Source of the DNA: Schistosoma haematobium
Taxonomy: Eukaryota > Platyhelminthes > Trematoda > Strigeidida > Schistosomatidae
Assembly: GCF_000699445.3 (NCBI RefSeq)
Contig: NC_067201.1
Coordinates: forward strand, 17,973,501 to 18,037,500
Reading direction: 5' to 3'
Length of the DNA stretch: 64,000 nt
Positions 57,221 through 64,000 of the stretch are shown piece after piece. Below the pieces are notes generated by a model. The model was not told where the DNA came from and searched no databases. It was given only the letters and a program-made list of their open reading frames with translations. Made by a program: the position numbers and the translations under genes. How positions within the stretch are numbered: the stretch's first letter is position 1; the number at the start of each line of letters is the position of its first letter.

Positions 57221-57893
57221 TTAGACATTTTGACAGACATCACAGTACTAACAGATTTAATCGTTAGAAATAATTAGTTTTAAAAAAACTAAAAAGTGGT
57301 CACTGAATCGTTTCAGTAGTAATTACCAAATGTCGATCATATTTTAGGAAATTGAGGACCGATTAAGTTGATGGAGAGTTTGATTTTCATTTAAGCAAAA
57401 CATTGAGAAAAGTTACTTCTCACATCTACTTTCAGTTGAATTTATTGAACATTAAAAATCACATCTCCCGAACTAAGCACAAAAAGATAAATGCTGATTT
57501 TATTTTACTGGAAAACAAATCTGGAGTCATTGTTGATTATGTATAACACGCTGATTTTTCAGCTGATATCAGTTCGTCATAAAAACTAACTTTCAATGTC
57601 GTGAAAAGTATGTGATACGAAAAATCCAGAGAGTACAAATGTGGTTCGAATAAAACTTGAAAGGTTTTAAATACAGATTTCAACCAGCCGTTGGAATGTA
57701 AGTATATATGGCTAACCTGACAGTATCCAACTTCCGAGTTATACACTGAATAAGCAGCTAAAACACGAAATAATGCACATTGTCGTGGACCGTAACGATC
57801 ATGAAAGTAAACTGTATTACGAAATGTTCGATTTACATCTAAATCGATTTGGTTGAGTGAACCTGAAGAAGATAGAGCTTGTTTGAGCATTTT
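26986..57893 (-). CDS. USP6NL: USP6NL/RN-tre-like TBC-domain Rab GTPase-activating protein, nine exons, N-terminus missing
   Basis: The minus-strand exons are 57893-57717, 57116-56850, 54385-54289, 41131-40976, 37485-37313, 32883-32518, 30471-30216, 29458-28857 and 27129-26986. They sum to 2238 nt, exactly 746 codons with the stop, and every splice junction is in phase with GT..AG ends. Residues 1 to about 230 are the TBC domain from just before IDLDVNRTF (arginine finger IxxDxxR) through SEVGYCQGMSE (glutamine finger YxQ), [33 protein letters not shown] and [20 protein letters not shown]. The match to USP6NL (RN-tre) is continuous across exons. The remaining 500 or so residues are Ser/Thr/Asn/Pro-rich and probably disordered. 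RN-tre proteins stimulate GTP hydrolysis on endocytic Rabs such as Rab5 and Rab43; the same role is inferred here. Both catalytic residues are present. The start of the TBC domain must be upstream of 57893. Confidence 0.9.
27590..27840. repeat. Unclassified interspersed-repeat candidate in the last TBC intron
   Basis: This is an island of higher GC content ('gcgagtgcacctgtgccact', 'accgcggttatcatgcga') in very AT-rich intron DNA, between exons at 27129 and 28857. It does not code for a recognisable protein. I infer an inserted repeat from composition. Confidence 0.4.
28857..29458 (-). CDS. USP6NL: TBC gene exon, long Ser/Thr/Asn-rich tail
   Basis: This is a 602-nt exon, the longest, with acceptor CTTTATAG and donor GTAAGT. 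It starts with [19 protein letters not shown] and ends with [10 protein letters not shown]. It has no recognised domain, and the composition suggests disorder. The in-frame ATG at 29399 is internal. Confidence 0.8.
30216..30471 (-). CDS. USP6NL: TBC gene exon, tail
   Basis: This is a 256-nt exon with acceptor GAATATAAG and donor GTAAGA. It encodes [20 protein letters not shown], then [14 protein letters not shown]. It ends in phase 1, which the next exon satisfies. An overlapping frame at 30527-30198 is a shadow. Confidence 0.72.
31365..31565 (-). repeat. tRNA-derived SINE-like repeat
   Basis: On the minus strand a degenerate head with a B-box-like GGATCTGATTC (near 31484-31494) is followed by 'accttcatgttgtgtaccaa' and 'ccagggtttcttgttgac' type sequence. 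The GC-richer texture contrasts with the intron. The tRNA relationship is only suggestive. Confidence 0.4.
31675..31790 (+). repeat. tRNA-like SINE head, degenerate
   Basis: The plus strand has an A-box-like TAGTTTAATGG (near 31680) and, about 35 bases on, a B-box-like segment ending AATCGAATTTC. It is not a functional tRNA: the stems do not pair well. Confidence 0.3.
32518..32883 (-). CDS. USP6NL: TBC gene exon, Ser-rich tail
   Basis: This is a 366-nt exon with acceptor CATTTTAG and donor GTAATA, in phase 0 at both ends. It encodes a Ser/Thr/Pro-rich segment with no domain ([17 protein letters not shown] at the start, VLSIQHQSP at the end). Support comes from phase, splice sites and the absence of stops. 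Confidence 0.75.
34838..35035 (+). repeat. SINE copy, tRNA-derived
   Basis: A-box-like GTGTCAGTGACTAAGC and B-box-like GGTCCTAAGTTTGATT are followed by 'gagtctcaacatgggacgaa'. That last segment matches the body of the SINE at 38303-38754 ('gagtcccacaataggacgaa' on its minus strand). It lies in the fifth TBC intron. Confidence 0.55.
35402..36197. mobile_element. Terminal-inverted-repeat DNA element (MITE-like), 796 bp, with 8-bp target duplication
   Basis: The left end GGTGAGACTCTAGTTTATGG and the right end (reverse complement) GGCGAGACTCTAATTTATGG are near-identical inverted termini of about 26 bp. The element is flanked by the perfect 8-bp direct repeat ATATATTC at 35394-35401 and 36198-36205. 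The interior has no transposase; a 62-codon frame at 35450-35638 is not conserved in the related copy at 48400. An 8-bp duplication fits Merlin, hAT or P-type transposition, and Merlin elements are known in schistosomes. Assignment to one of these is inference. Confidence 0.8.
36198..36320. repeat. Long palindrome, about 57-bp arms
   Basis: The left arm ('atatattcttgtgatatcc...gacgttacgtgac') and right arm ('agttatgtaacgtcagaaac...gaatatattt') pair over about 57 positions with few mismatches, around an 8-base loop (ttaatgta). The outer left arm continues across the TIR element into 35385-35401, so the element at 35402-36197 inserted into this palindrome's arm. Confidence 0.8.
36405..36620 (-). 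repeat. SINE copy, truncated
   Basis: The minus strand contains 'ggagtcccataataggatgg' then 'gaccgtccagtgcttccagg', followed by a tail 'catgatctcgatgaaattca'. These align with the body and tail of the SINE at 38303-38754. The tRNA-like head is missing or unrecognisable. Confidence 0.6.
37002..37112. repeat. Perfect inverted repeat, 43-bp arms, 25-bp loop
   Basis: The arms at 37002-37044 and 37070-37112 are exact reverse complements over 43 bases. The 12-bp string TTAAATATTTCT occurs just before the left arm (36969-36980) and again at the outer edge of the right arm (37107-37118). It is in the fifth TBC intron, about 200 bases past the donor of the exon that ends at 37313. Confidence 0.95.
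37313..37485 (-). CDS. USP6NL: TBC gene exon: start of the C-terminal tail
   Basis: This is a 173-nt exon with acceptor ATGAGTAG and donor GTAAGT. It encodes [20 protein letters not shown] and a basic/Ser-rich stretch. KRLGQ matches the KPLGQ just after the TBC domain in USP6NL. Beyond that, conservation is not visible. Confidence 0.85.
38303..38754 (-). repeat. tRNA-derived SINE (Sm-alpha-like) flanked by duplicated tail
   Basis: On the minus strand the head holds an A-box-like TGGTCCAGTAGG (complement of 38497-38508) and an exact B box GGTTCGATTCC (complement of 38454-38464). The body GTCCCACAATAGGACGAAAT and a tail follow. The tail sequence (38303-38357) recurs upstream at 38699-38754 with two differences. 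Schistosome Sm-alpha SINEs have this tRNA-like promoter plan; exact family assignment needs a library. It lies in the fourth TBC intron. Confidence 0.8.
40976..41131 (-). CDS. USP6NL: TBC gene exon: end of the TBC domain
   Basis: This is a 156-nt exon with acceptor CATTCTAG and donor GTAAGT. It encodes [20 protein letters not shown], then [20 protein letters not shown] and NKLDTPPPL, aligning with the family's [20 protein letters not shown]-like block. Confidence 0.9.
43723..43759. repeat. (AT)n microsatellite
   Basis: About 18 uninterrupted AT units lie in the 13-kb TBC intron. Confidence 0.95.
45748..45772. repeat. (CATA)n microsatellite
   Basis: Six tandem CATA units followed by related ATAC/GTAT-rich DNA. 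They create a spurious repeated Met-Tyr-Val-Cys frame on the minus strand. Confidence 0.9.
47869..47890. repeat. (AT)n microsatellite
   Basis: Eleven AT units, followed abruptly by 'gccgcggtc'. Confidence 0.9.
48400..48994. mobile_element. Foldback / inverted-duplicate TIR element, 595 bp
   Basis: The ends are related to the termini of the element at 35402-36197 (left GCGAGACTCTAATTTAAGGA; right, reversed, GGCGAGACTCTAATTTAGGG). The segment at about 48450-48627 is inverted-repeated at about 48779-48952 with only a few mismatches over roughly 165-175 bases. The 150-base centre starts with yet another terminus copy (GGCGAGATTCTAATTTAGAG, near 48633). Transcribed, it would form a long, nearly perfect stem. 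No clean target duplication was found. Confidence 0.8.
49111..49603. mobile_element. LTR-like candidate
   Basis: This is a block of distinct composition with TG near 49111, 'ctggggggactattatagc' at its left, AATAAA near 49536 and a right edge 'gttatctagtgaca' ending in CA at 49603. Length and features suit a solo LTR. I could not find matching flanking duplications, and the ends are guesses. Confidence 0.35.
49950..50110. repeat. Unclassified repeat candidate
   Basis: A GC-richer island ('ggcagtggctgtgtacgcgtgacc', 'ctccccaccctcgaccgtaac') in AT-rich intron DNA, without coding similarity. The insertion is inferred from composition. Confidence 0.35.
51343..53564 (+). mobile_element. RTE-like element copy B, internally deleted (no RT domain)
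   Basis: The copy starts at 'gctgctaccttgacgcggtgg', shared with copy C at 61333, and has a leader of about 320 bases. It then encodes the N-terminal region and endonuclease. At about 53485 the protein ends at VEKATAYLC, exactly where copy C continues into its RT domain (VQKAIVNLKRGRA...). After that come only about 75 bases of 3' tail (aactgatgtacgtacgtacg...ctgactgactgact), homologous to the tail of copy A. It lies in the 13-kb TBC intron on the opposite strand to the gene. Confidence 0.88.
51661..53489 (+). pseudogene. RTE-like ORF in copy B: endonuclease and connector only
   Basis: Three overlapping open pieces (51661-52311, 52330-52758, 52716-53489) are joined by one stop at 52309 and one frameshift near 52725. 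Motifs in order: [29 protein letters not shown] (catalytic Glu), [27 protein letters not shown] and the DHAL block. Then comes a charged connector ending before the RT. The endonuclease is nearly intact, so this copy is fairly young. It could not be mobile by itself without an RT. Confidence 0.85.
53565..54288. other. Intron sequence, no gene seen
   Basis: Between the copy B tail and the LRLWDIY exon there is AT-rich DNA without recognisable features. Confidence 0.4.
54289..54385 (-). CDS. USP6NL: TBC gene exon: [12 protein letters not shown] block
   Basis: This is a 97-nt exon with acceptor TTTTTCAG and donor GTAGTA. It encodes [20 protein letters not shown], then [11 protein letters not shown]. 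It ends in phase 1, which the next exon 13 kb away matches. Confidence 0.88.
55065..55335 (-). repeat. Second copy of the roughly 275-bp interspersed element
   Basis: The reverse complement aligns end to end with 3008-3285, sharing 'gaatcgaagagaacggga', 'gagtaattgttatggcaa' and 'gaagtattgaa(t/c)gtatggtt'. It sits in the second TBC intron. The copies differ at scattered single bases and a few short gaps. Confidence 0.75.
56850..57116 (-). CDS. USP6NL: TBC gene exon, domain core
   Basis: This is a 267-nt exon with acceptor TTTTTACAG and donor GTGAGT. It encodes [20 protein letters not shown], then the [17 protein letters not shown] region and [12 protein letters not shown]. It completes the GYCQ|GMS junction with the preceding exon. 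Confidence 0.92.
57184..57219. repeat. (AAT)n microsatellite
   Basis: Twelve tandem AAT units in the first visible TBC intron, about 70 bases upstream of the 57116 exon. Confidence 0.95.
57717..57893 (-). CDS. USP6NL: TBC gene exon with the arginine and glutamine fingers
   Basis: This is a 177-nt exon with acceptor TATATAG and donor GTTAGC. It encodes [20 protein letters not shown], then [20 protein letters not shown]. The Arg in IDLDVNR and the Gln in GYCQ are the two catalytic fingers of TBC GAPs. The exon opens with KMLKQ. The Met is not necessarily a start, because family members continue upstream. Confidence 0.9.
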
Positions 57894-58531
57894 CTATATA
57901 ATTAAAAAGCACACAAAAAAAGAAAATACGTACATTGAGATAATAGAATAAATACTTATGAATAAATAAAATAGAAGATATGAGAGAATGAATAATTAAC
58001 ACTCATTCTAGAGGAAAATTAAACATAGAAAATATTAATCAAGAGAAAACGGGATCAAGTACTAAAAAGTCTAGAATGATACTAAGCTCAAGAGTTGCGT
58101 GAAAATATTGAATAAGTGCAACTACACTACTAAACTTTGGGTAGCTTTTTGTAGATCTTGTACGATTTGAAGGTGATTTTTATTACGAAAACCTCTAAAA
58201 ACAAGAAAATACTGGACGGTTGTATTGAGTTAGTTGCATACATTATTCCTTCTGTGATTTACTAGCAAGTCTTACAGTGACCACGATACTATTCAGCCGC
58301 TCAATCAGGATCCAATGTTTCACATTTTCAATTCCAATCGATTTGTGGAATAACACCATAATGGTGTACACATAAGTCACTAATTCAAAATGTATTACCC
58401 CAAGTTCTACGCATACAATATTTCCACAAACTCACTTCAATAAGTAATATCACATTGTCATGAAAGTTAATTATGTATAAATTCATCAAATGCCTGAGAA
58501 AAACACAACGGCGGAAATTAATGATAAAATA

Positions 58532-58554
58532 ACACACACACACACACACACACA
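58532..58554. repeat. (CA)n microsatellite
   Basis: Eleven or more CA units upstream of the first visible TBC exon. Confidence 0.95.
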
Positions 58555-59834
58555 AAATCATTTTTAATGACTTGGTGAATATATATGAAAACACAGAAAA
58601 GTAAACTTTTTGGAATTAGAGATGGACAGAAAGAAACTCATGCAGACAGATGTACAGAAAGACACTAATCCAAAGGTCTGACGTAATAAATTGAGCATTT
58701 ACAATAGTCCATCATACAAGCGTAAATGTCAGTAAATATATTTTAATCTTGACATTTATAAAAATGAGTTCGATTTAGCTGGTCAGAATAATAACATTAA
58801 TTTATCATGTAAAGTCTTAAGACAGTAATCAAAATAGATAGTGACAACAGGGGCCGTAGGTGACAGTCATCATTGTCTCTACAGAATGCACAAACTTCAT
58901 TTGCCCGCTGTACAAAGTCAAACTGTGTAACTCTCTTTTTCTCTCTTTACAGATATTTTTTCTTATTAACGGATAAATCTAAGGCGCGAAAGCAGAAATT
59001 TGACCTCGCAATTGTTATATGCATGCAGACAAATGATCATGTCATGAATATAACCGACAAACCCACTTTAATTTCATTGAGGTGAATATTATTGGAGAAT
59101 TGCATTATTATTATTTGTACATTCAAATAAATTAAACCGACTGACAAGATATGACCACAATACACAATACTACAGGTTATATTACTTTTTAGGTGTACTA
59201 GACATCATCCATCCTGTGGGGTCGTGGGGTGTGTAAAACCATTGAGTCCCAAAACTATGATAAAATATTTGTTTAGTGGCTCTAGTTTATCGATCGACCC
59301 CATTTGATGGAAATTACCTTTTGGAAATATAAAAAGTAGTTTGCATAGATCTTGAAAATGAAAGTTTTATAACTTTAGTGTATAAAGAGTCAAATGTGTG
59401 TACGGCTTTTACTCTAAATAATCGCTAATATAATCGACTAAGACGGTACTTGGAAAATTTTATCCATGATAAAGGAGTGATTTTGAGGTAATTAATCTTC
59501 AGTTGATGTACTGATCACATAAGACAAGTTAAACGAGGCATAGTTAGTGGATCAACAACCCATGAATTACTGCATCGAAAATTTTTCTACATTCTGGAGT
59601 TCATAAAGCAACGAATATACAAAATTGGTAGTTAAAGAAAAGCTATCACCCTCGAGCATCCAAAACAACATGTAAGAAGTACGAAAAAGTATGAACATAG
59701 CATTGGGAGACAGGAATACTTTCCGTAAAGTTTACAAACAAATGATCTGAAGACAGTTTCCTTTATGAAAAATCACTGGAAACCAAGATGTATTGCGCAA
59801 TTGTTTCGGCTTAGTTTGAAACTTTTCAATGATA

Positions 59835-59925
59835 GTGTCCACACACGACCCTACATGGGATCAAACTCAAAACATTTGCGGTCGGGTGGGAGCACGCTAT
59901 CACGACTGAGTCGGAAACGTGGTGA
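59835..59925 (-). repeat. tRNA-like SINE head, degenerate
   Basis: The minus strand shows CTCAGTCGTGATAGCG (A-box-like) and about 30 bases on GAGTTTGATCCC (B-box-like), in a GC-richer stretch. It is not a plausible functional tRNA. Confidence 0.4.
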
Positions 59926-60384
59926 TCTATATTTCCAAGCCGTCATAATTTACTTTGTGCATCACCTAAATTTAGACTAAAATTCCAACCTTTTTAAGGA
60001 TTCTCATCAGTTCACAATCCAGTCTAACCAAATTATTTCTGAATTTTAATCAGATAATAAATAGAAGCTACAGATACCATCGTTTTGTATTCTCATTTCA
60101 ACTGGCTAAAATTAGTAGGAAAGTTAGCTACAGACATTATATTACACATAAGATTTCAGTTTCAAAGTTTGTTAAACTGAGAATGTTATGTACATACAAT
60201 TTTTAAGGGTTGAATTTGATGAAACAGTAGACTAATATATTGGGTTAGGTAAACAAAATGAATCAATCAGTCATTGATAATATAAACGACAGTACGTTTG
60301 TTAGTGGATAAAAGTGGAATCCAAGTCACTAGTTTTGTCCTGTATAGGAGTTTCTAATTGGATGTACCTACACTCTAGTGAGTA

Positions 60385-60455
60385 TTACTATCCACAAGAT
60401 TCGAACACAGAGCACGTTTATGCAGATACCAGAATAGTGGGTTAGAATGTTCACC
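60385..60455 (-). repeat. tRNA-like SINE head, degenerate
   Basis: The minus strand contains TGTGTTCGAATCTTG, close to a B box, with a weak A-box-like stretch about 40 bases upstream. No matching body was recognised. Confidence 0.35.
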
Positions 60456-61666
60456 CTTTGTTTAATGTATATTGGCCAGAAGAGCTGTAAGCATTTGGCC
60501 TTACCAATAAGATGCACATCTAAACAATTAAGTTACATTGATAGAATATTTATTATCTAATACAGTCAGTTCAATACAATGTAGGAACTAGCACAAGCTT
60601 AAATCGGTCCAATTTACCACCCATTTAACACCAGCACGATGAGACAAGGGTATTAGTTTCTGTAAAAAAATCGAATACAAAGAATGAAGCTCAAAGAAAG
60701 GACAGATAAAGACAATAAATGAGAAGAATCAGCATATATGTATTAAAATACAACATCTATACAAAGGCAAAGAATGAATACATCAGTATCGGTAAGACAG
60801 ATTTCATGTTAAATGTTACATAAGACTTTCAACTACAAAGCAAAGACTATCTAGTGTGCCCCACCCAGGATAAAATCTTTAATTACCTAAAAGTCATTAT
60901 TTTACCAAAACCGTAGAATACGAAATACCTAGAGGTAGGTTATCTCGAAAAAATGTTAACAAATATAGATTTTTCCAAAATGGGAAAGTGGTAAATAAGT
61001 TATATTACTATACATATGGATCCAGTCAAATAGAATATTGGGTAATTTGCTCAGGGATTATCTTTATAGTAGGAGGCGAACAACGGTAAGTTTCCTCACT
61101 AGATTTGAGTACAAAATTACTGTTAATTACCAAGCACAAGTTTGTGTAGTCGACTTTGAGTTTATGAAGACCAGTGACATCATCAAGCTCTCCAAAATAA
61201 AATACGTACAGGGGAGTTTGAAACTAGGACATGACCATTAGAGGTTGAGTATTTTAAATAAAGTGGCCAACTCTATATGGATTTGAGCAAGAGTCTATAG
61301 ACTATGGTTAATACCCAAGAGAATATATCCCGACCGTTGTTGCTACCTTGACGTGGTGGTCGGGCTTGCCTATCGTGATGAAGCAACCGAGCTATACTGG
61401 CTGGAACAACCGTTCCTCAAGGTCCTACCATGTCAGACAGGTCAGTTGAAGAGCGGTAAGACTAAAAGCAACAAACCCAAGGTCCGAAGGCGAAGTCGTA
61501 CTGCTGACTGTACAGAGGTGTGACAGCAGTAAGGTGTTTCCCTCGGACAACCAGCATGACAGCGATGCTGCCTTCCCACAAGGAGGGGTGGGGTTAGAAA
61601 AGGTCGACCCTAAAAATGCGCACCTCACCTTACCTCACGGATTTCCGTCTCCGGCGGTAAGGCCCT

Positions 61667-63200
61667 TTGAAGAACGGAGCTAACACGTCAAAAACCTCCC
61701 ACGAAAAGGCCGTGCGCGATCGGCCTCAAGCAGTTGTCCCTTGGGCACTGCGGTCACGCTCTCAGGTCACTGAGACCGCCTCTAATCCAATTTCCTTTTC
61801 AGGTACCTCCAGAAGAACCCTTCCTCGGTGTGGGCAACCGGGAAGTGATAACCGCCCTCATACCTCTAACAGCACCCAAGACCTACGTATTCATAATCAA
61901 CATTCCTCTTCAATTCCTATTATTCCTCCTACATCGACTTTCCACTCTAAACTTCCTCTTTCGGCTTCCTCCTCAAGTGTCACCATAGCCAACGATTCTA
62001 GTGCTCAAAACTCTGTCCCAGGTCTACTGAAACCTCGCTCCAAACTACACATTGGAGCTTTCAACGTACGCATTCTATGTCAAATCGGTCAGTAGGCTTC
62101 CTTGGCTAAAACCCTAGAGTCTCTTTCCATTGATGTATGCTGTGTCTCCGAAACACACATACAGGATTCCAGTGTGGTCATTCACTTGACCTCACCTCGG
62201 CAAAACGGAGAGCCAACGAGATACACCCTATGTGTATCTGGTGACCCGATGGCCAGTTCTCGTGGACTGGCAGGTGTAGGCATAACACTAAGTATGAGGG
62301 CGGAACAAGCACTGCTAGAGTGGATCCCCGTCAACAGTCGTCTATGTGCTGTTCGGCTAAACGGCTCCGTAAAAACTCGGAAGGATAGGGACACACGTTG
62401 TTGCCTTTTCGTCGTTTCTGCCTACGCTCCCACTGACTGCAGCTCAGACGATGTGAAAGATGAATTTTACAGAAAGCTTTCTGAACTTCTTCAGAAAGCT
62501 AAACGCTCAGACATAGTACTCATAGGGGGTGACTTTAATGCTCAGATAGGTAGCTTAAACCAAACAGAAAGGCATTTAGGTGGATATTTTAGCATTCCGG
62601 CACAGCGAACAGATAATGGTGACCGTCTGCTGCAACTGTGCTCAGACAATCGCTTATTTTTAGCAAACACAAATTTTAAGCATAAGGAGAGACATCGTCT
62701 AACGTGGCGACCGCCTGCACCAAGCCAACGATGGACTCAAATAGACCATATTTCCATCAGTCATCGTTGGAGAGGGTCGGTAGAAGATTGTCGCTCATTC
62801 TGGAGTACCTGCTTGGACTCCGACCACGCCCTAATACGGGCACGCATCTGCTTGCGCCTCACTGGACGCAAAAAGCCACAGTAAAAAGACCCATTAGAAC
62901 CGAACTGAGCAGCGAGGAAACCAAAAGTAGGTTTCAGGAACAACTGAGGTCACGATTAGGTAGTTCTGAGAACGAGGTTGACCCAGATGTTGCTTGGAAA
63001 GCCATACAAACAGCTGTGGAAACAGCAGTGACATCTATCAGTGATTTAAACCACAGGGTTACAAAGAAGCAATGGATTTCTTCAAAGTCTATCACACTGA
63101 TGGATTCTCGCAAACTCGTCCCATCAGGTTCTGAACATGATGAAGAGCGACAACAAATCAGATCTAGGTTAAGAAAAAGTCTAAGAAACGACCGTGAGTA
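61667..63200 (+). pseudogene. RTE-like ORF in copy C: N-terminal region and endonuclease
   Basis: Pieces 61667-62095, 62102-62884 and 62704-63201 encode [16 protein letters not shown] (then a TAG in place of the Gln kept in copies A and B), CCVSETHIQD, VVSAYAPTDC, IGGDFNAQIG, DHISISHRW and the [13 protein letters not shown] block. The shift near 62880 moves the connector to another frame. That frame closes at TAG 63198, where copy B has an open Gln-Trp-Trp context. Confidence 0.85.
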
Positions 63201-64000
63201 GTGGTGGGCAACGAAAGCAAAAGAGATGGAAAAGGCGGCGACTATAGGGAACACAAGACAGCTTTACAGACTAATAAAAGAAACTGGAATTAATAAGTCA
63301 AGTGTAAGTGAGATTATATCGGAAAAAGACGATACACTCATCTGCTTCCAGTCCAGACGTTTAGAACGATGGGTGGAACATCTCAGAGAACAGTTCAGCT
63401 GGCCTTCAGCTACTCTACAACTACCCTCCATTCCCAAACAGTGTAAATGGAACATTGAAGTAGGTCCCCCAACTCTTGCTGAAGTTCAAAAGGCTATAGT
63501 TAATCTGAAACGAGGAAGGGCAGCTGATCCAGATGGACTGGCTCCAAAGGTCTTTAAGGATGGTGGTCCAATTTTAGCGATTAGGTTGACTAATATTTTA
63601 GCTAAGATCTGGGAGTTAGACGTTATCCCATCTAACTGGTCACAATCATTTATCGTCCCAATATATAAGAAAGAGTCAAAATCATCCTGTGACAACCACA
63701 GAGGGATTAGTTTAACTAATATAATATCTAAAATACTAGCCTCGATAATTATCAGACGCCTAACTAAGACTCGTGAACTGCAAACACGAGAGAACCAAGC
63801 TGGCTTTAGACCTAGTCGTGGCTGCATCGACCACATATTCACCATTCGTCAGATTCTAGAACACAGGCATACTTATCGGCGTCCGACAATGGTGGTCTTT
63901 CTCGACTTAAAAGCAGCATTTGACTCGGTAGACCGCGAGATTCTGTGGCAGTGTCTGTCATTGAAAGGCGTACCCCAGAAGTACATAAACCTTGTAAAGG
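63201..64000 (+). pseudogene. RTE-like reverse transcriptase N-terminal half, open to the window end
   Basis: The frame is open for 800 bases after TAG 63198. It encodes the connector, then GRAADPDGLAPKVFKDGG, SFIVPIYKK, NHRGISLTNIISKILA, ENQAGFRPSRGCIDHIFTIR and VVFLDLKAAFDSVDREILW. These are RT fingers and palm blocks, with the first catalytic Asp in FLDLKAAFDS. The Gly-Val-Pro-Gln and YADD blocks should follow beyond the window. Confidence 0.88.

Larger units (their letters stand above)
57894..61332. other. Upstream of the first visible TBC exon, no further exon recognised
   Basis: The N-terminal part of the TBC domain should lie here or beyond the window. I found no minus-strand segment with the expected family blocks. 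Degenerate SINE-like heads occur near 59835-59925 and 60385-60450. Confidence 0.5.
61333..64000 (+). mobile_element. RTE-like element copy C, with RT domain, running off the window
   Basis: It has the same leader as copy B (start 'gttgctaccttgacgtggtgg'). The coding region covers the N-terminal part, endonuclease, connector and the first half of the reverse transcriptase. It is the most complete of the three copies and shows what A and B lack. Stops at 62094 and 63198 and a frameshift near 62880 make it inactive. The RT catalytic YADD box would be beyond 64000. Confidence 0.9.

Noticed and set aside
58140..58200. Possible minus-strand exon upstream of the TBC gene after a TTTTTAG acceptor
   Set aside because: A short open frame exists, but it does not resemble the N-terminal TBC blocks and I could not find an in-phase donor before the next stop.

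Overview
This window looks like nuclear DNA of a trematode, most likely a Schistosoma blood fluke. That is an inference from three things: AT-rich sequence, two intron-rich metazoan genes, and a dense load of RTE-like and CR1-like non-LTR retrotransposons plus tRNA-derived SINE copies of the kind known from schistosomes. No bacterial operon, CRISPR array or rRNA gene is visible.

Two host genes can be reconstructed, and they converge. (1) On the + strand, four 3' exons between 5964 and 12470 encode the uracil phosphoribosyltransferase-like half of a UCKL1-type (uridine-cytidine kinase-like 1) protein. The kinase half is not recognisable upstream and probably lies outside the window. (2) On the - strand, nine exons from 57893 down to 26986 encode 745 residues of a TBC-domain Rab GTPase-activating protein of the USP6NL/RN-tre type. 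All eight introns have GT..AG ends and consistent phases. The TBC dual-finger motifs (IxxDxxR and YxQ) are intact. Only the N-terminus is missing, upstream of 57893.

The rest is intron or intergenic DNA shaped by repeats. Positions 1-2000 hold an RTE-type element on the - strand. Positions 2925-4915, 51343-53564 and 61333-64000 hold three related RTE-like copies on the + strand; the first two lack the reverse transcriptase domain but keep a shared 3' tail. Positions 13500-14450 hold the 3' end of another RTE copy with an (ATT)n tail. Positions 18560-22620 hold a decayed CR1-like element whose ORF2 is split by a 388-bp solo LTR (20295-20682, target duplication ATCAC). A 5'-truncated second reverse transcriptase follows directly (22625-23870).

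The introns of the TBC gene hold the most unusual structures: a 796-bp terminal-inverted-repeat element with a perfect 8-bp target duplication (35402-36197) nested in an older palindrome, a 595-bp foldback with nearly identical arms (48400-48994), a perfect 43-bp-arm hairpin (37002-37112), and a tandem SINE arrangement (38303-38754). I found no undescribed multi-gene system. The novelty is in how the repeats are built.
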